Positions 21,916-33,877 of a stretch of 64,000 nt of DNA are shown here, piece after piece. The position numbers and the translations under genes are program-made. This stretch comes from Eledone cirrhosa (lineage: Eukaryota; Mollusca; Cephalopoda; Octopoda; Eledonidae): contig OZ024742.1 of the NCBI GenBank assembly GCA_964016885.1, positions 356,523,066 to 356,587,065 on the forward strand. The letters run 5' to 3'. The notes beneath the pieces are model-generated. The model had not been told where the DNA came from. It worked only from the letters and a program-made list of their open reading frames with translations, and did no database searches. Position 1 is the first letter of the stretch. Every line of letters starts with the position of its first letter.

Positions 21916-22020
21916 GTTTGGGCATTGATACCAGTGTTGGATGCCCTTCCTAACACCAGCGCCACTTTACAATATGGACTGGGTGCTTTCATTTGTGCCA
22001 CCAGCACTAGAGAGGATGTC
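21916..22020 (-). repeat. 5' module of RTE LINE, related to SINE-B body
   Basis: The minus strand reads AAAGCACCCAGTCCATA... GGTGTTAGGAAGGGCATCC just upstream of the endonuclease ATG. SINE-B has AAAGCACCCATCACTCA... GGTGTTAGGAAGGGCATCC in the same order and orientation relative to its tail. So SINE-B may combine RTE 5' and 3' sequences behind a tRNA head. Confidence 0.55.
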
Positions 22021-22099
22021 TTACTAGACTCAAGGGCCCTCTCTACCCCTCCATTTTACAGTATGGTCATCAAAAAAGAAAAAAAATTCCAATCTTTGA

Positions 22100-22470
22100 A
22101 ATGTTAAACGACTGTAAATAAAATTTTTAGTGAATCTCAGTGAATTTCCCAGAAAATATCAACTCCATATTCTTCAGTAATATTGCTTATTTAAAGATTC
22201 CGTACTTTAAAATTTTCAAATCTCAACACTTCCGGTTAGCAATCGCTTAAATAAACATTCATATATTTCCATCATTAATTTTTCTCCTAATGCAGTTTCT
22301 ATATAATATCGTCTTTTTTTAATGTATCATGGATTACGTTACTGATTACATAAGACATTGTAATGCAGACTTCGTTCAATTTCTGTGCATATTGTCAATT
22401 ACGATTTTATTTGATGTGTCATATCTACATGCACATATATTTGCATATAATATCAATATGCACACTACAC
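22100..22470. other. AT-rich DNA, nothing recognised
   Basis: No gene or repeat was identified upstream of the RTE element. Confidence 0.5.
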
Positions 22471-22473
22471 ACG

Positions 22474-22511
22474 CTAGCAGAAAACCACCCAAAGGGTGGT
22501 TTTTCTGCTAG
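22474..22511. repeat. Short-loop inverted repeat
   Basis: CTAGCAGAAAACCACCC at 22474-22490, a 3-nt AAA loop, then its complement at 22494-22511 with one extra T. The predicted stem is 17 bp with a single bulge. It lies next to an inverted pair of SINE-A fragments. Confidence 0.8.
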
Positions 22512-22529
22512 TATTATTAATAGTTCCTG

Positions 22530-22640
22530 ATTTAGGTAAAAGGCCAATAATTTTGAGGAGGAGAAAGTCGAGGCAAAGCTAACCACAGCAGGATTTGAAC
22601 TCAGAACATAAAGGGAGATAACCATATGTTGCAAAGCATG
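22530..22640 (-). mobile_element. SINE-A fragment, inverted
   Basis: AGGCAAAGCTAACCACAGCA and GGATTTGAACTCAGA are the reverse complement of the SINE-A B-box/body region. With 22641-22765 it forms a head-to-head pair. Confidence 0.7.
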
Positions 22641-22765
22641 TTGCTTGATGTTCTACATGCTTTGCAGCATGTAGTTACGTCCTTGAGGTTCAGAGTTCAA
22701 ATCCTACTGTGGTTAACTTTGCCTTTTATCCTAATGGGGTCGATATATAAAATATCAATAATAAC
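22641..22765 (+). mobile_element. SINE-A fragment
   Basis: CATGCTTTGCAGCATGTAGT, GAGTTCAAATCC, GTTAACTTTGCC and GGGGTCGATA follow in SINE-A order. The head upstream of CATGCTTT is missing. Confidence 0.75.
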
Positions 22766-22793
22766 AGCAGTAACAATCACATCTTATATATGT

Positions 22794-23170
22794 TGAGTCG
22801 ATGATGGAGCCTCTAAATAATCACTGAACTTGCTAGATTTAGCAACCAAATATCCTCCAAATCACATCCTATATTTTTAATGAAGGAGTGATATGTATGA
22901 TACTGTAGTTTCAGATATAGAAAAAAAATGGAAGGTTGCACTTGAAATACATTTTATCAAAAGTCTGTTGAATTGGTGTTGACTCAATAAGAGACCTATG
23001 TGGCTATTGAACTTGCTAGAAGTAGCAACCAAATATCCTTCGAATCACATTGTATTGTTTTAAATAAAGGAGGCATATGTAAGATACTGTAGTTGCAGGT
23101 ATAGAAAAAGATGAGAAGGTTTCAGTTGAAATACATCTTATCATATTTCTGTTAGATTGGTGTTGACTTG
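22794..23170 (+). repeat. 184-bp tandem duplication
   Basis: Landmarks recur at an offset of 184 bp: GTTGAGTC/GTTGACTC (22794, 22978), TGAACTTGCTAGA (22824, 23008), AGATACTGTAGTT and TTGGTGTTGACT (22973, 23157). This gives two diverged copies and the start of a third. No coding content. Confidence 0.8.
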
Positions 23171-24113
23171 TAGGTAAATAGCTACTCGTATAAGTTGTAA
23201 GACTGTTATCTCCATTAGTGTTCGGATACAATAGAAATAAATTAGATTAATTGAAATATTCTCTATTTCTCTATTTTGCCTACTTATATAGATTCCTTTC
23301 TTTGAAACAACTGAATGTTCATTATTGAAACCAATGGACGATCCATCACTTAAATACATGGACTTCCAATATTTCAAATGGAATATTAACACCATCAATA
23401 TCTCTGGTTCATGTGGTATTTGAAGGAACTGGACACTATACACCAGGGTCTATGAGAGGAGGGTCCAGCCAGTAATTTGTTCCAGGGCCCAAGAAGGTCC
23501 CACAGTAACCATGCAACATCCATTTTGAGAAAAGTGTTTGCCTACTTTGGGCACCAAAAGGGTGTTGCAGCATCTTGAAACATTTCTCTTGCAGGCCCTA
23601 CTGTCCATTCTGCCAAACCTAGCAAGTAAATGAAATAAGAAAAATAAATATTCTTTTATCAAATATAAGATATCCTTGAAATATTGTCCCTCTAATTCGT
23701 CACTGTGCCAATTCCCAGCATTGGACAGAGTTAGTGCTAGTAAATAATAAATATAATCATATCATTCAACAAAACATTATAAACTAATTAGATTCTCTTT
23801 TCTCGACATTCACAGAGAAATATTTCCCAGTGAATTCTCATCCTTTCAATTGTCTTGTATTAGTTTTATAAATGTTCATTAAGATTCAATTAAAATCATA
23901 AATGTTCAACTGTTATGAATCAGAATATTTTATATTATATATATATATGTATATATTTACACACATGTATATATATATATATATATATACATACATGTAT
24001 ATATATACATGTATGTGTATATATATATATACATGCAATTTTTCAATTATATTTTATAAAAGAACTTTCTTCATTGTACTGTGTTGTTTGCTGTGTTCTT
24101 TCCATTTACTTTT

Positions 24114-24178
<65 letters not shown>

Positions 24179-24517
24179 TTATGTATTATGCAATTATTAT
24201 ATAAACATCAACATACATATACATGTGTGACTGAAAGTGACATGAGTATTTTATATATGTACATACATACATAGCTACATACACACCTACATACATACAC
24301 GTAAGCAATTAAAACATAGGCACTCTTGTAGATGTTTTCTTTTCCTATACTTATTTTCTATGCAATTAAAATTTTATTAGTGGAAGTAAATCATATTTTT
24401 ATTTTGATATTTTTCTTATAAAAATTGCAAAAATTATTCTACATTGTTCAATCATCTAATCAGCATGACTGATTGCCTTCATTTCATTCATGTCAATATA
24501 TTTTAATGAGAATCTAT
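23171..24517. other. AT-rich DNA with TA/TG microsatellites
   Basis: No gene is recognised. Positions about 23935-24040 and 24115-24180 are (TA)n/(TATG)n/(TG)n tracts, and frames of repeating Tyr-Ile across them are artefacts. Positions 24255-24300 hold (ACAT)n-like repeats. Confidence 0.6.
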
Positions 24518-24540
24518 TATTATTATTATTATTATTATTG
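24518..24540. repeat. (ATT)n tract at 3' end of R4-A LINE
   Basis: About seven ATT units directly abut the 3' end of the minus-strand R4-A element (TAA repeats in its own orientation). The context is the same as for the copy at 11.5-13.2 kb. Confidence 0.9.
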
Positions 24541-27500
24541 TTCTTTGAGTATCAGTCATTGATGTTATTTAACTGGAAAGTTTGTTGAATTGAATATCAA
24601 TCCACTACCTGCAGCCTCAGATATTCAGGACGTATCGGAGGGTTCTTGCTGTTCCCAGCAAGCATGCCTTCTGAAGTGTTCCAAAAAGCAGGGCTGGACT
24701 ATTCTTCTTTAACCATCCTTGGAAACTCTTTGAGATAGTACATGTGACAATCAGGACGACCTTAATATCATGGTAGTTCCAAATCCTTTTTACCTCCCAC
24801 TTTAAGTCCTGGTATCGTTTAATTTTCTCCATCTCTTTTTCTTGCACACTCGTGTCAAATGGGCCGGCTACATCAACAATCAGGCAAAATCTGTTTTCCT
24901 TGTCCAAAACTACCAGGTCAGGTCTATTGTGTTCCAGTTTCTTGTCCGTCTGTATCCTAAAATCCCACAGCACCTCCACCTGATCGTTTTCTATCACCGA
25001 CTCTGGCTTATGCTCATACCACTTCCCAGAATGTGGTAAATTGTTTACTTTCCATAGATGCCAGTGGATCACCCTGCCTATCACATCATGTCTCCAGCAT
25101 TTATAGTGAGTCTGGGTTAAGTGTTTACACTCGGATACAATGTGAGCCACAGTCTCCTCTCTCTCTTCACAGATCCTACACAATGGGCTTGCCTCCTCCT
25201 TGTAAATATGGTGTTTCACCCACTTTGTTCTGAGGGCCTGCTCTTGCGCAGCCATTAGCATTCCTCCTGTAGATTTTTTAAGGTCTCCTCTTTTTAACCA
25301 ATTCCATGTCTGTGGATCTCTAAATTCAGTTTTCTTAAAGAAGGTACTATGAAGGGATTTTTCATGAAGGTTGCTCTTCCTCCTTGGACATCCCCTGGTC
25401 TATTGTCTTCTCCTCAGTACAATTTTGAGCATTGGCTCCCTACTGTCAGTCACATATTTGTGAAGGTTGTTTTTCTCCATCTGAACACAGTCCTCTATGT
25501 TGATAAGACCTCTTCCAACTTCAGATCTCTTTAAGTAGAGAATATCGACATCACTCCTCTTGTGGAACATGTAGATAGTCAATAGTTTCCTAGTCTTCCT
25601 GTCCATTTCTTTTTGTTCAGCAACATTCCATCTCAGAATTCCCGCACTGTACCTAATAATAGACACAACCTGGGAATTCACTGCACTTATGACATTCCTA
25701 CTGTTCCGATGTGACTTTAATACGCTCCTTACTCTCCTAATGTACTCAGATCTTATCAATTCCCAAATTTTTTTGTTCTCGATGTCATCTGCCTCCAGAA
25801 CACCTAAATATGTGAATCCTTCTTCAATGTCAATTTCCTTTATCATCTCACATGTTGGTACCTGGATTCCGTTGCTTCTGCTCAATTTACCCACTTCATC
25901 ACAAGGACTCCACAGTTATTAATAAAAAATTCCATACATATATCATTGCTGAAAATACGGACAGTGTCAACAAGTACATCCAACTCCTTCTCACTTTTCA
26001 CAAAGAGTTTAAGATCGTCCATGAAGAGGCGGTGGTTGATGGTAAGCTCTCCTTTTCCCAACTTGTATCCTACTCTCTCTTTTCGCAATATAACGGTCAG
26101 GGTATCAGGGCAAGGACAAACAGCAGAGGGGACAAACTATCTCACTGGAAGATACCTCTCTTGATTTTCACGCCTTCCAAGGATTCTCCACCCGATGTTA
26201 ACTCTGTTTCCCAGGACTTCATACTTTTGCTCAACAACTGTCTGATATTATCTGTCACCTTGAAGAACTCTAGGCTTTTGGTTATCCAAGAATGAGGTAC
26301 CATGTCAAATGCCTTTTTGTAATCTATCCATCCTATGGCAAGACCAGTGTGCCACCTCTTGCAATTCCTCATTACCATCTTATCAATAAGTAACTGGTCC
26401 TTTGTACCACGGGCCTTCTTTCGGCATCCTTTCTGTTCGTCCGGTAACAAGTTGTTTATGTGGAGGTGATGGTAGATTTCCTCAGACACAATACTTGTTC
26501 ACAGTTTCCACATTACGGACAGACATGTGATAGGTCTATAGTTGGTAACATCATTACCCTTGATTCGGTCTTTCATTATCAGAACTGTGGTACCTTTTGT
26601 CAACCACTCTGGTACCTCACCTGACATCAAGCAGTCATTGAACATGGTTGCCATTTTCGGATGGAGGGATGTTATATTTTTAATCCAATACCTCTGCACA
26701 CCATCTGGGCCTGGTGATTTCCAGTTGGTTAGTTTTTTGGCCTGCCCCTTAAGAGTTTCAACTGTGATACTCAAATCAGTTTGTTGGTGTGCTTGTTCAC
26801 TAATCTTCTTTTGTACTGTCTCAATTCACACTGCCTGACTATTATGTACAACATCCTGCTCCCATATTCCTCTCCAGAATGTCTTAGTCTGTTCCACCTC
26901 AGGGATCACATTGTTGCCTCTTTCTTTCCCTTCAAGCTGTCCAAACAACATTTTCTGGTTGTTGTCAAACATGCGGTTCTGTCTATACTGACTGACTCTG
27001 TCCTCATACCTCCTAATCTTTGCACTTTTTGTTACAATGCATTGCTTCAGTTCCTCTATGATAATATTTAGCTTTTTCCCCCTAGTTTTGTACTTTATTT
27101 CCAATCTATTTTTAGTGTCTATGTTTTGTAATGTCCCAGTCAGTAAGGACTCAAGCTTTCCAATGTCCTTTCTCATTTCCTTGATTTGACCATTCAGTCG
27201 TTTCTTCCACCATGGTTCTGATCTTTCTTGTTTGTTGTTTCCTCTCGTTCGTTTTTATGCCAAGTAATTCCTCACTGCATTTACTGTTGCTTTGAGGATA
27301 TTGTTGCATTGGTGAAGGTTTCTCGCCTCAAGGTATGGGATGACTTTGTTTACCTTAGCTATTGTTTCTTTTAACTTTTTCCTGTCTACAAATCTTAGGT
27401 TCATAGGTTTTCCACTATCATTTTTCATTTCATCTACCACTAAGTTCAGGATATCAACCAAATCTTGTTTTAGCCCATCAGCATTCATTTCCTCAATGGC

Positions 27501-28010
27501 CGTATCTTTGTTCCAGATGTTATTTATTTCAGCATTCACATCATTGTCTGCTTCGGATGCTTCCTCAGGTCTCTCAACCTCTTCACCTCCATTCCCACTG
27601 GCTCGTTTGCCTGACGTAGTCCACTCTCCATTTCCAACTTAATCAATCTGCTCAGTTCCTCCAGTTCCAACTCGCTTATCCATCAATTAGTTCTTATTAC
27701 CCGAGCCTGCCCGGCCAATTTTTGTTCATCTAATTTAAATAGACCAATCTCGTTGCAGATGTTATGCATTCGTTTCCTATAGCCTTTCTCCTTGGGGTTA
27801 CTCTTCAGGTAACATTACATGACAGTTCTATTCAATTCTTTCATCCAGTTGGTTCTTGTTCCTTTCCTTCTTCCTCCAACACCAGCAGTATTTGGATGAC
27901 AGCCAGGTCCCTGCTGCTGGGCCAGGGAGAACTTGTTGGGTGGAAGTCTGTCACATGACATTCCATCTCCTTTTCACCGTTATTCAAACGGGCTAGGTTC
28001 GACATTTAAA
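24541..28010 (-). mobile_element. R4/Dong-like LINE (family R4-A), long but decayed
   Basis: Minus strand, from about 28010 to the 3' end at 24541, where the 3' UTR (CATCAATGACTGATACTC...) matches the 13.1-kb copy. It covers nearly the whole polyprotein, so it gives the N-terminal part of family R4-A missing from the 11.5-kb copy. Confidence 0.8.
24617..27990 (-). pseudogene. R4-A polyprotein, multiply broken
   Basis: Minus-strand frames in order: around 27990-27660 an N-terminal helical segment (GYRKRMHNICNEIG and KLAGQAR, typical of this protein group); 27539-27255 and 27176-26826 linker; 26774-26499 RT start (NWKSPGPDGVQRYWIK, NYRPITCLSVMWK); 26489-26142 (GWIDYKKAFDMVPHSW); 26088-25882 (FMDD motif degraded to RLFMDDLKLF context); 25894-25400 thumb (FTYLGVLEAD); 25261-24617 CCHC (C-x2-C-x8-H-x4-C) and the RPD...D nuclease. 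At least six breaks. The plus-strand frames overlapping it are shadows. Confidence 0.8.
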
Positions 28011-28049
28011 CATTCATATCGGGGATTGGTGAATGTATGGTTACATAAC

Positions 28050-28234
28050 CACCGGTTCGGACACCATGCTTTGAAGCATAGAGTTACGTCCCTTTATGAT
28101 CTGAGTTCAAATCCCGCCGAGGTTAACTTTGCCTTTCATCCTGACGGGGTCGATAAAATAAAGTACCAGTAATGTACTGTGTAATTGCTGGCCTTGTGCC
28201 AAAAGTAGAAACAATTATTATTATTATGGTTGCC
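28050..28234 (+). mobile_element. SINE-A copy with altered head
   Basis: From CGGACACCATGCTTTGAAGC onward it is a good SINE-A with GAGTTCAAATCCCGCC, GGGGTCGATAAAATAAAG and the tail GTGCCAAAAGTAGAAACAAT(TAT)n. The first ~40 bp of the head are replaced by unrelated or diverged sequence. Its (ATT)n tail is directly followed by the Tx1-like LINE. Confidence 0.8.
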
Positions 28235-28540
28235 GGAGGCTCGGCTCTGTAAGTTATTGTAATTTTTAACCGTTATAACAATTGTAAATTGTTTAAAACT
28301 TGCACCAAATTGTAGATAAAGACACCCTCCTCCTCGTGAGGGGTGTTTCTGCCCGTTATTTGGCCCTTCGGGGTTAAATAACCAGTTATTGGTGATTTGT
28401 GCCCAATATTCATTTTAAACCGTAAAAAAACATGGCTACAAAAAAGAATTTTCACAAGTCACTCCCACTCCTTCTGTCTTCTTCATCCCCAATCGTCATT
28501 ACATCAGAGAAAAGATTATCTCTCTACTTCCCTTCTCTAA

Positions 28541-30410
28541 ATGTGGTGTCGCTTGTCGCAAGCTACGCCATTAAAAAGAGAGAAAAGTGTAGTTTCTCGT
28601 AGCGTTCTTCATCAAGAGAACGCGCGTACCGTGGAACATTTCTCCACGACGATGACAACAACGAAAGATGTGTGCGGTAAATACGGAAAGCCATTTCATT
28701 CGTCTGACGTCATGAAGAATAGCAGCAGCAGCAGCAACAGTGGCGAGGAAAATAATAGTAGCAGCCGCAACAACATCAGCAACAGCATAAACAACAGCAG
28801 CAGCAGCAACAGCAACAACAACAACAACAACGGCGGCGGTCGTATTACCAGCAGCAACAACGTAAGTAACAGCAGCTCTGACAACAACAACAACAACAAC
28901 AACAAGAAAGAACCTGGAAACCATCCTTATAGCAAATGAAAAATTACAGGAAGCAAGGAAGATGGTGACGAAAACGGGACACCGAGCAATTTGCAAGGCA
29001 ACTGAAGAATATTTCGAAATCCAACAGCACTGTACCGTCACGTACCGTACAGTAAGCACAAAATCACATAGGGTTGAAAGAGCCACAGAGGCTCAAATAC
29101 AAAAAGCCTTAGGGTCTGTGTAGCAGCGGAAAATGCATATCACCAGAGGCAAGAAATATGCCACCGTGGACGTACTTTTTTCCACACCCCTGGAGGCAAA
29201 TGGTCAATCCTTAGTGACCCTAAGGAGCGAGGAAATTGTGTTGGTGCCCTCCTACTGCGAGCAAAAAATTGTGAGGGTCAAACTAACCCAAGTCCCCCCC
29301 CCCCCCCCCCGGATGGCCGCGTCTGTCCTCGTTCAAATCGAAGACAAAACAAATGTACTGCAAGTACAGAAAAAAGTACAAGAAGATTAAGTCGGCGCCT
29401 CCATTGAGATGTTAATTCAAACCAACCAGGAGTGCATCGAAGCTATCCCGGATGTGATAGACTTCGATAACGGCACTCAACTTCCCATAAGTGTTGAGGG
29501 CAAACGCTCGAAATGATTTCGCTGTGGGTCGAAGACTCCCCTCAGGGCCTTCTTCAATGTGAAGACCCTGAGAAAGGAGAAAACCCCCTCCTTCCAAAAC
29601 CGGCTCCACTGCTACCAGCAACAAGACAGGCGGCAAGCAGGAAGGATAGGTCCGTGACACCCATACCCACGGAAATCAAGAACAGCAGCAGCAGTGGAGG
29701 TATTAACAACAACAGTAATACCAGCTTCAGCTGCAACAGAGACTCCACTGCAACCATCACCAACAAGAACAAGTGAAAGAGTGGAGCTGGTACCCCTCCC
29801 CGACTTCACAGAATCGGACATGGAGTGTGAGGTGAGAGAGGGATGGCAAAAGGTCGCCTTCGAAAAGGGAGGGAAGAGATGAATAAAAGGGTCAAGGCTA
29901 CTGCAAAGAGACTTACAGCAACAACACCACCAACACCATCACCAGCCACACTAGCACTACCATCACCACCGGCAGCAACCCCACTGCCAACAACAACAAC
30001 ACCTTCAACAACACCACCACGAGCACCAACATCGCAAACACAACAACAAAACACACACACCCAGCAACAACGACAAGAAAATAGCAAAACTACACCCCAC
30101 CCCCCAAAAAAGGAAATGCACGGTAATAAATACACACAAGAAACTAATGACTTACATAATTGAACACACAGACATTTCACAGCACGACTACATAATACCA
30201 GCACCAATCAAAACACAAACGAACATAAGAATGTTAAGAATATCACAGAAACAATACACTAACATTAAAAATGAAATTCCCCAACGCAGTTGGTGATTTC
30301 AGAGACCTAGGAGGGACACTCAACCGGAGAGTATACTCGGATATACTCACAGAAGAGCCGAATGGACGTTTCTACGTCCCTTCCCCAGACGATCAAGGTA
30401 AGCGATCCTT
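28541..30410 (+). pseudogene. Tx1-like copy 1: ORF1 and middle ORF remnants
   Basis: Fragments 28541-28939 (Ser/Asn-rich from CAG/AAC repeats), about 28940-29400 (KKYATVDVLFSTPLEA, LVPSYCEQKIVRVKLTQVP, matching ORF1 of copy 2) and 29400-29880 (EAIPDVIDF; the zinc-knuckle region is degraded). A segment at about 30250-30400 matches the middle ORF of copy 2 (VGDFRDL..., RRVYSDIL). Frameshifts and a C17 run at about 29294 break the frames. High-Thr/Pro frames at 29843-30163 are low-complexity reading, partly the true Thr/Pro linker. Confidence 0.7.
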
Positions 30411-30416
30411 TCTCAC

Positions 30417-33400
30417 TTGCCCAATTCCTCACCCAACATAGCCGTATTGAGGATCGGAAGTGTAAACATGCGTGGCTTGAGCTCGGTTTGGAAGCAGGGT
30501 CACTTGCTTAACGACCTCAGGTCACTAAACATAGATGTGGTGGCCATCAGCGAGACGAGAATCTCCGAAACACAAGCTTTCGCACCGATCTTCGATGGTT
30601 ACGAGGGGTACACATCACCGTGCCGTCCGGGAGCGGGGGGGGGGGGGAGTGGCTGTGTTGTTTCGAAAAGGCTTGGGTCTCGCCATACGGACCATCTTCC
30701 TGGACCCAGAAGGTAAGTCCTTGCTGCTGGATGTGAACGGCACCGAAGGCAACACTTTTAGGCTAGTAGCCGTCTATGCCTCGACAAGGACCGGACGGCC
30801 AGATTTCATTAGACGTCTAGAGACCTTTCTGGGAACGTCCCGCTCTTTAGTGTTAGTGGGCGACTGGAACGGTATCTTGATGCACGCTGGGATTGTGTGG
30901 GGCTAGTAGATAGGGGAGTAAGTTCAAGAACCTCACCAACTTGCTCAGACGTTTTGAACTGTCTGACAGGTATCGACTGGATCACCCGAATGTGCCAATA
31001 TGGACATAGACAAACCGCATCGGGTCATCCAGATCGTATCTAGATAGGGTATTCTGCAGGGAACTAGATAAGGCTAGTATAAGTTGTCCACAATTTCAAA
31101 TAGTAGACTACACAGACCATAAATGTGTGATCTGTGAGATCGACATAGACAGACTTCATAGACAAGGACCCGGTTACTGGAAGCTGAACGCGTCTTTTCC
31201 GGCGCGCAAAGCCTACAGAGACCGGATTAGCGTGTTAGTTAAGTGTGCGTTGACGGCAGCGGTCGTCAACAACAGGTGGTGGTTTGCCCTGAAAAGGGCA
31301 ATTAAAGTAGAATCAATTAGGTTTAGCAAAAGACTAGTGATAGAGGAACATAGAGTAGAGAGAGAGCTAGTCAGAAAGCTAGAAGCATCACAACCGACGT
31401 GCTTGCAGCGAGATTGGCACTTGACCAATTCTTCAACGCAAAACATGAAGGCTTCGTTGTGAGAGCTAGAGCGCGTGCTCTGAAAGATGAGGGGGACGAA
31501 AGCCGTCCAATGGGCCCGGGTGGCAGAGGTGCGACGTGGCAACAAAGCCACAATTCGGTCTTTGTCTGACCAAAACGGGTGCGTATTGCTCGAACCCGAG
31601 CAGATGTATGAAGCTTTTCAGCCGCACTTTGCTGAACTGTTCGGGAGCGGCGGCAGGCCGGATCGGGGTATGGACTTCAGTGCATACCTCGACGGACTGC
31701 CTCGGCTCTCGACAACCGCAGCACAGTGTTGCGAAAAGCCAATAACAGCTGGTGAAATACAGGAAGCGATGGCTAACTGCACGAGGGGTAAATCACCAGG
31801 TTTGGATGGTCTGCCTTACGAGATTTATGCATTTATGAAAGACTTGTTCGGTGACCTCTTGGCAGACGCCTACTGCAACTGGCAGCAGAAGGGAAGAATT
31901 CCCAGTTTTGTGAGACGGGGAGCGGTGGCGAATGAGAAAAGACCCGAATAAGGGGTATGTTATCGATAACTTCAGGCCCATAACTCTGCTAAACACAGAG
32001 TTCAAGATTTTGGCCAAGGTGTTAGCTACGAGGTTGTCGCTTGTCGTCGAGGGTCTGGTGGGAGACGCGCAGACACGCACCATTCCGGACAGATCCAAAC
32101 ACGACAACCTCCACCTCATGCGATACATTGTAGAGCGGGTGGTTAAGGAACCTGGCATGAGGGGAGAGGGGTCCTGATCAACTTGGATCAACCAAAGCAT
32201 TCGATAGGGTCGACCATTGGTACCTGGCGGCAGTCCTTGAGGCAGCCGGTTTCAGGCCCGTTTTCAGGGGTTGGATCGCTGCAATGTACAGCGACATCTG
32301 CTCAGTTGTGAGTGTGAATGGTCACCTGTCCAAGCCATTCAGCATCATGCACTCGGTCCGCCAGGGTTGTCTCCTCTCGTCCCTCTTGTACCTATTGGCT
32401 CTCGAGCCGTTACTGCACAAACTGGGGGCGTTGAGGGGCGTCCCACGCGAACTAGGATGCGGGAAATCCGAGTCGGCTTACGCCGACAACATCACTGTGG
32501 TGGTGTCGAGCACCAGACACGTCCAGATGCTCGGCACCGCTCTCAAGGAATACGAAGCGGTGACATGAGCAAAGATAAACCACGAAAAGTCGGTGCGCTT
32601 GCAGCTTGGCACCTGGAGAGGCAAGTCCATGCCATCCGACAGCGTCGTGGGGTATTGGACGGGCGGACCGGTTAAATTGCTCGGGTTTGGAACAGACCTC
32701 CAGATGGAGAAAAACTGGAGCGAGGTGACGAGCAGGGTGGCCTCCCTCACCTAGAAATGGGCCGAGAGGAAGCTGTCCCTGAAAGGCCGGGCGGAGATGG
32801 CAAATGCGTACATCGCATCCGTCATCTGCTACCGCCTCACCGTCGTCCCTTGCTCCGGCCCAACTCTCACCAAAATGGAGCGCCTCCTCTTCTGCTTTTT
32901 GTGGAAAGGACGCGCTCCCATGGTCAGACGATCATTTGCTATCAACACCCGTTGCGAGGAGGACTGGGCATGCCATGGCTGATGATGCGCAAACATGCGC
33001 TGAGGTTGCGTCATCTCTGGTGCTTCCTTCACGGTGAACAGGTGTGGTCACCGTTCGCCAAGCATGTTTTCCCACAGCTCGTCTGCTTGACGGAACTGCA
33101 GTCCTGTGTCAGGAAAAGACCGAGGGATAGCGCTTCGAAACCGGAATGTCTCCAGCCGCTCACTGCTCTCTGCCAGCTGGGCACCAGTATCGGTGGAACA
33201 TCCACCTTGGCGTTCTATAGAGGACTAGTGGAGGGGAAAAGCGACGACGTTCTCGGAGAGATCCTGGGCATCGAAGAAAATCAGCTATTTGCTCTCTTCC
33301 GGAGAAGTTTCAGCCCTGGGCCTATGGATAACTTCCAAAAATCCCTGGCCTGGCAGTGCTACCGGGGAACTTTGCCGGTTCGAGATAAGCTCTACAGGCA

Positions 33401-33540
33401 CAGAAGTGTCGTCAGCTGAGCCTGTCCGAGATGCACGCAGAGCGACGAAGCCGTCGTGCACGCACTCGTTCAGTGCCCGAGCATTGCTGACTTGTGGAGA
33501 GGCAAGTGCTGTCTTCTAGCAAATTTGTTGAAAGGTGAGT
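30417..33540 (+). pseudogene. Tx1-like copy 1: ORF2 remnants
   Basis: The fragments follow the order of copy 2. Endonuclease (LRIGSVNMRGLSS, ISETRIS, LVLVGDWNGIL) at 30417-30906 is broken at a G run near 30637. The connector is at 31127-31951 (GKSPGLDGLPYEIY at its end). The RT runs through 31932-32568 (DNFRPITLLNTEFKILAKVL, VRQGCLLSSLLY, and the catalytic motif as YADN where copy 2 has YADD). The thumb and C-terminal region follow at 32590-33419. More than eight stops or frameshifts, the altered catalytic motif and a 3' deletion make it long dead. Confidence 0.8.
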
Positions 33541-33710
33541 GAATGTAGGGAGAATGGTCCGAGTGCACGGGACCGCTCTGAATATACGCCTGTAGTTTGA
33601 GAAATGGAAAAATTGAGAGAGGGCGCTTGCCCTGGTGGTCAGGGTGGCCGTGGTCTTTTGTGTGGTTTTTGCCATGAGTAACCCTCGGAGGTTTCCCCCC
33701 TATTGAAGAA

Positions 33711-33877
33711 TTTTTCATTGTTTGAATTTTCATTTTTATTGTTTATATATATATGTTTCTGTCTTTTTTTCTTTTTCGTTTCTTATATAAATAATAAAAA
33801 TCTTTACACGCACAAAACCCACATCGTACTGTCCTGTATCGTCTGTAATGTTTTCCTTGATATCAGCCCTTGTGGTC
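33711..33877 (+). other. T-rich spacer between LINE copy 1 and SINE-A
   Basis: T-rich sequence with a TA tract. It may include the end of the LINE 3' UTR. No gene. Confidence 0.4.

Larger units (their letters stand above)
18905..22020 (-). mobile_element. RTE-clade LINE (Bov-B-like)
   Basis: Minus strand. A 5' module at 22020-21916, the endonuclease frame from 21876, the RT region to about 19600, a C-terminal region to 18932 and an (ATG)n tail at 18908-18927. The short-repeat tail and the endonuclease style (LRVATLNVGTLRGRSAEI) are typical of RTE. The final ~50 bp are shared with SINE-B copies at 3417 and 5003. Confidence 0.85.
28235..33710 (+). mobile_element. Tx1/L1-like LINE, copy 1 (decayed)
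   Basis: It spans a ~200-bp 5' UTR, ORF1, a small middle ORF, ORF2 and a 3' end reading CCTCGGAGGTTTCCCCCCTA, which copy 2 at 34.4-40.1 kb shares. The 5' UTR holds stem-loops (GTTATTTGGCCC-ttc-GGGG..AATAAC around 28357-28383). Compared with copy 2, about 250 bp of the ORF2 C-terminus are deleted after TGACTTGTGG near 33495. Confidence 0.75.

Noticed and set aside
23902..24274. Tyr/Ile-rich open frames
   Set aside because: They are translations of TA, TATG and TG microsatellites.
29289..29310. Poly-C and poly-G runs (also near 2155, 2400 and 30637) as structured regulatory elements
   Set aside because: They are simple homopolymers, prone to length errors; no G-quadruplex-type spacing of several runs was seen.
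28571..30207. Long Val/Ala/Leu-rich minus-strand frames
   Set aside because: They are antisense shadows of Ser/Asn/Thr/Pro-rich repeats in the ORF1 of the Tx1-like LINE.
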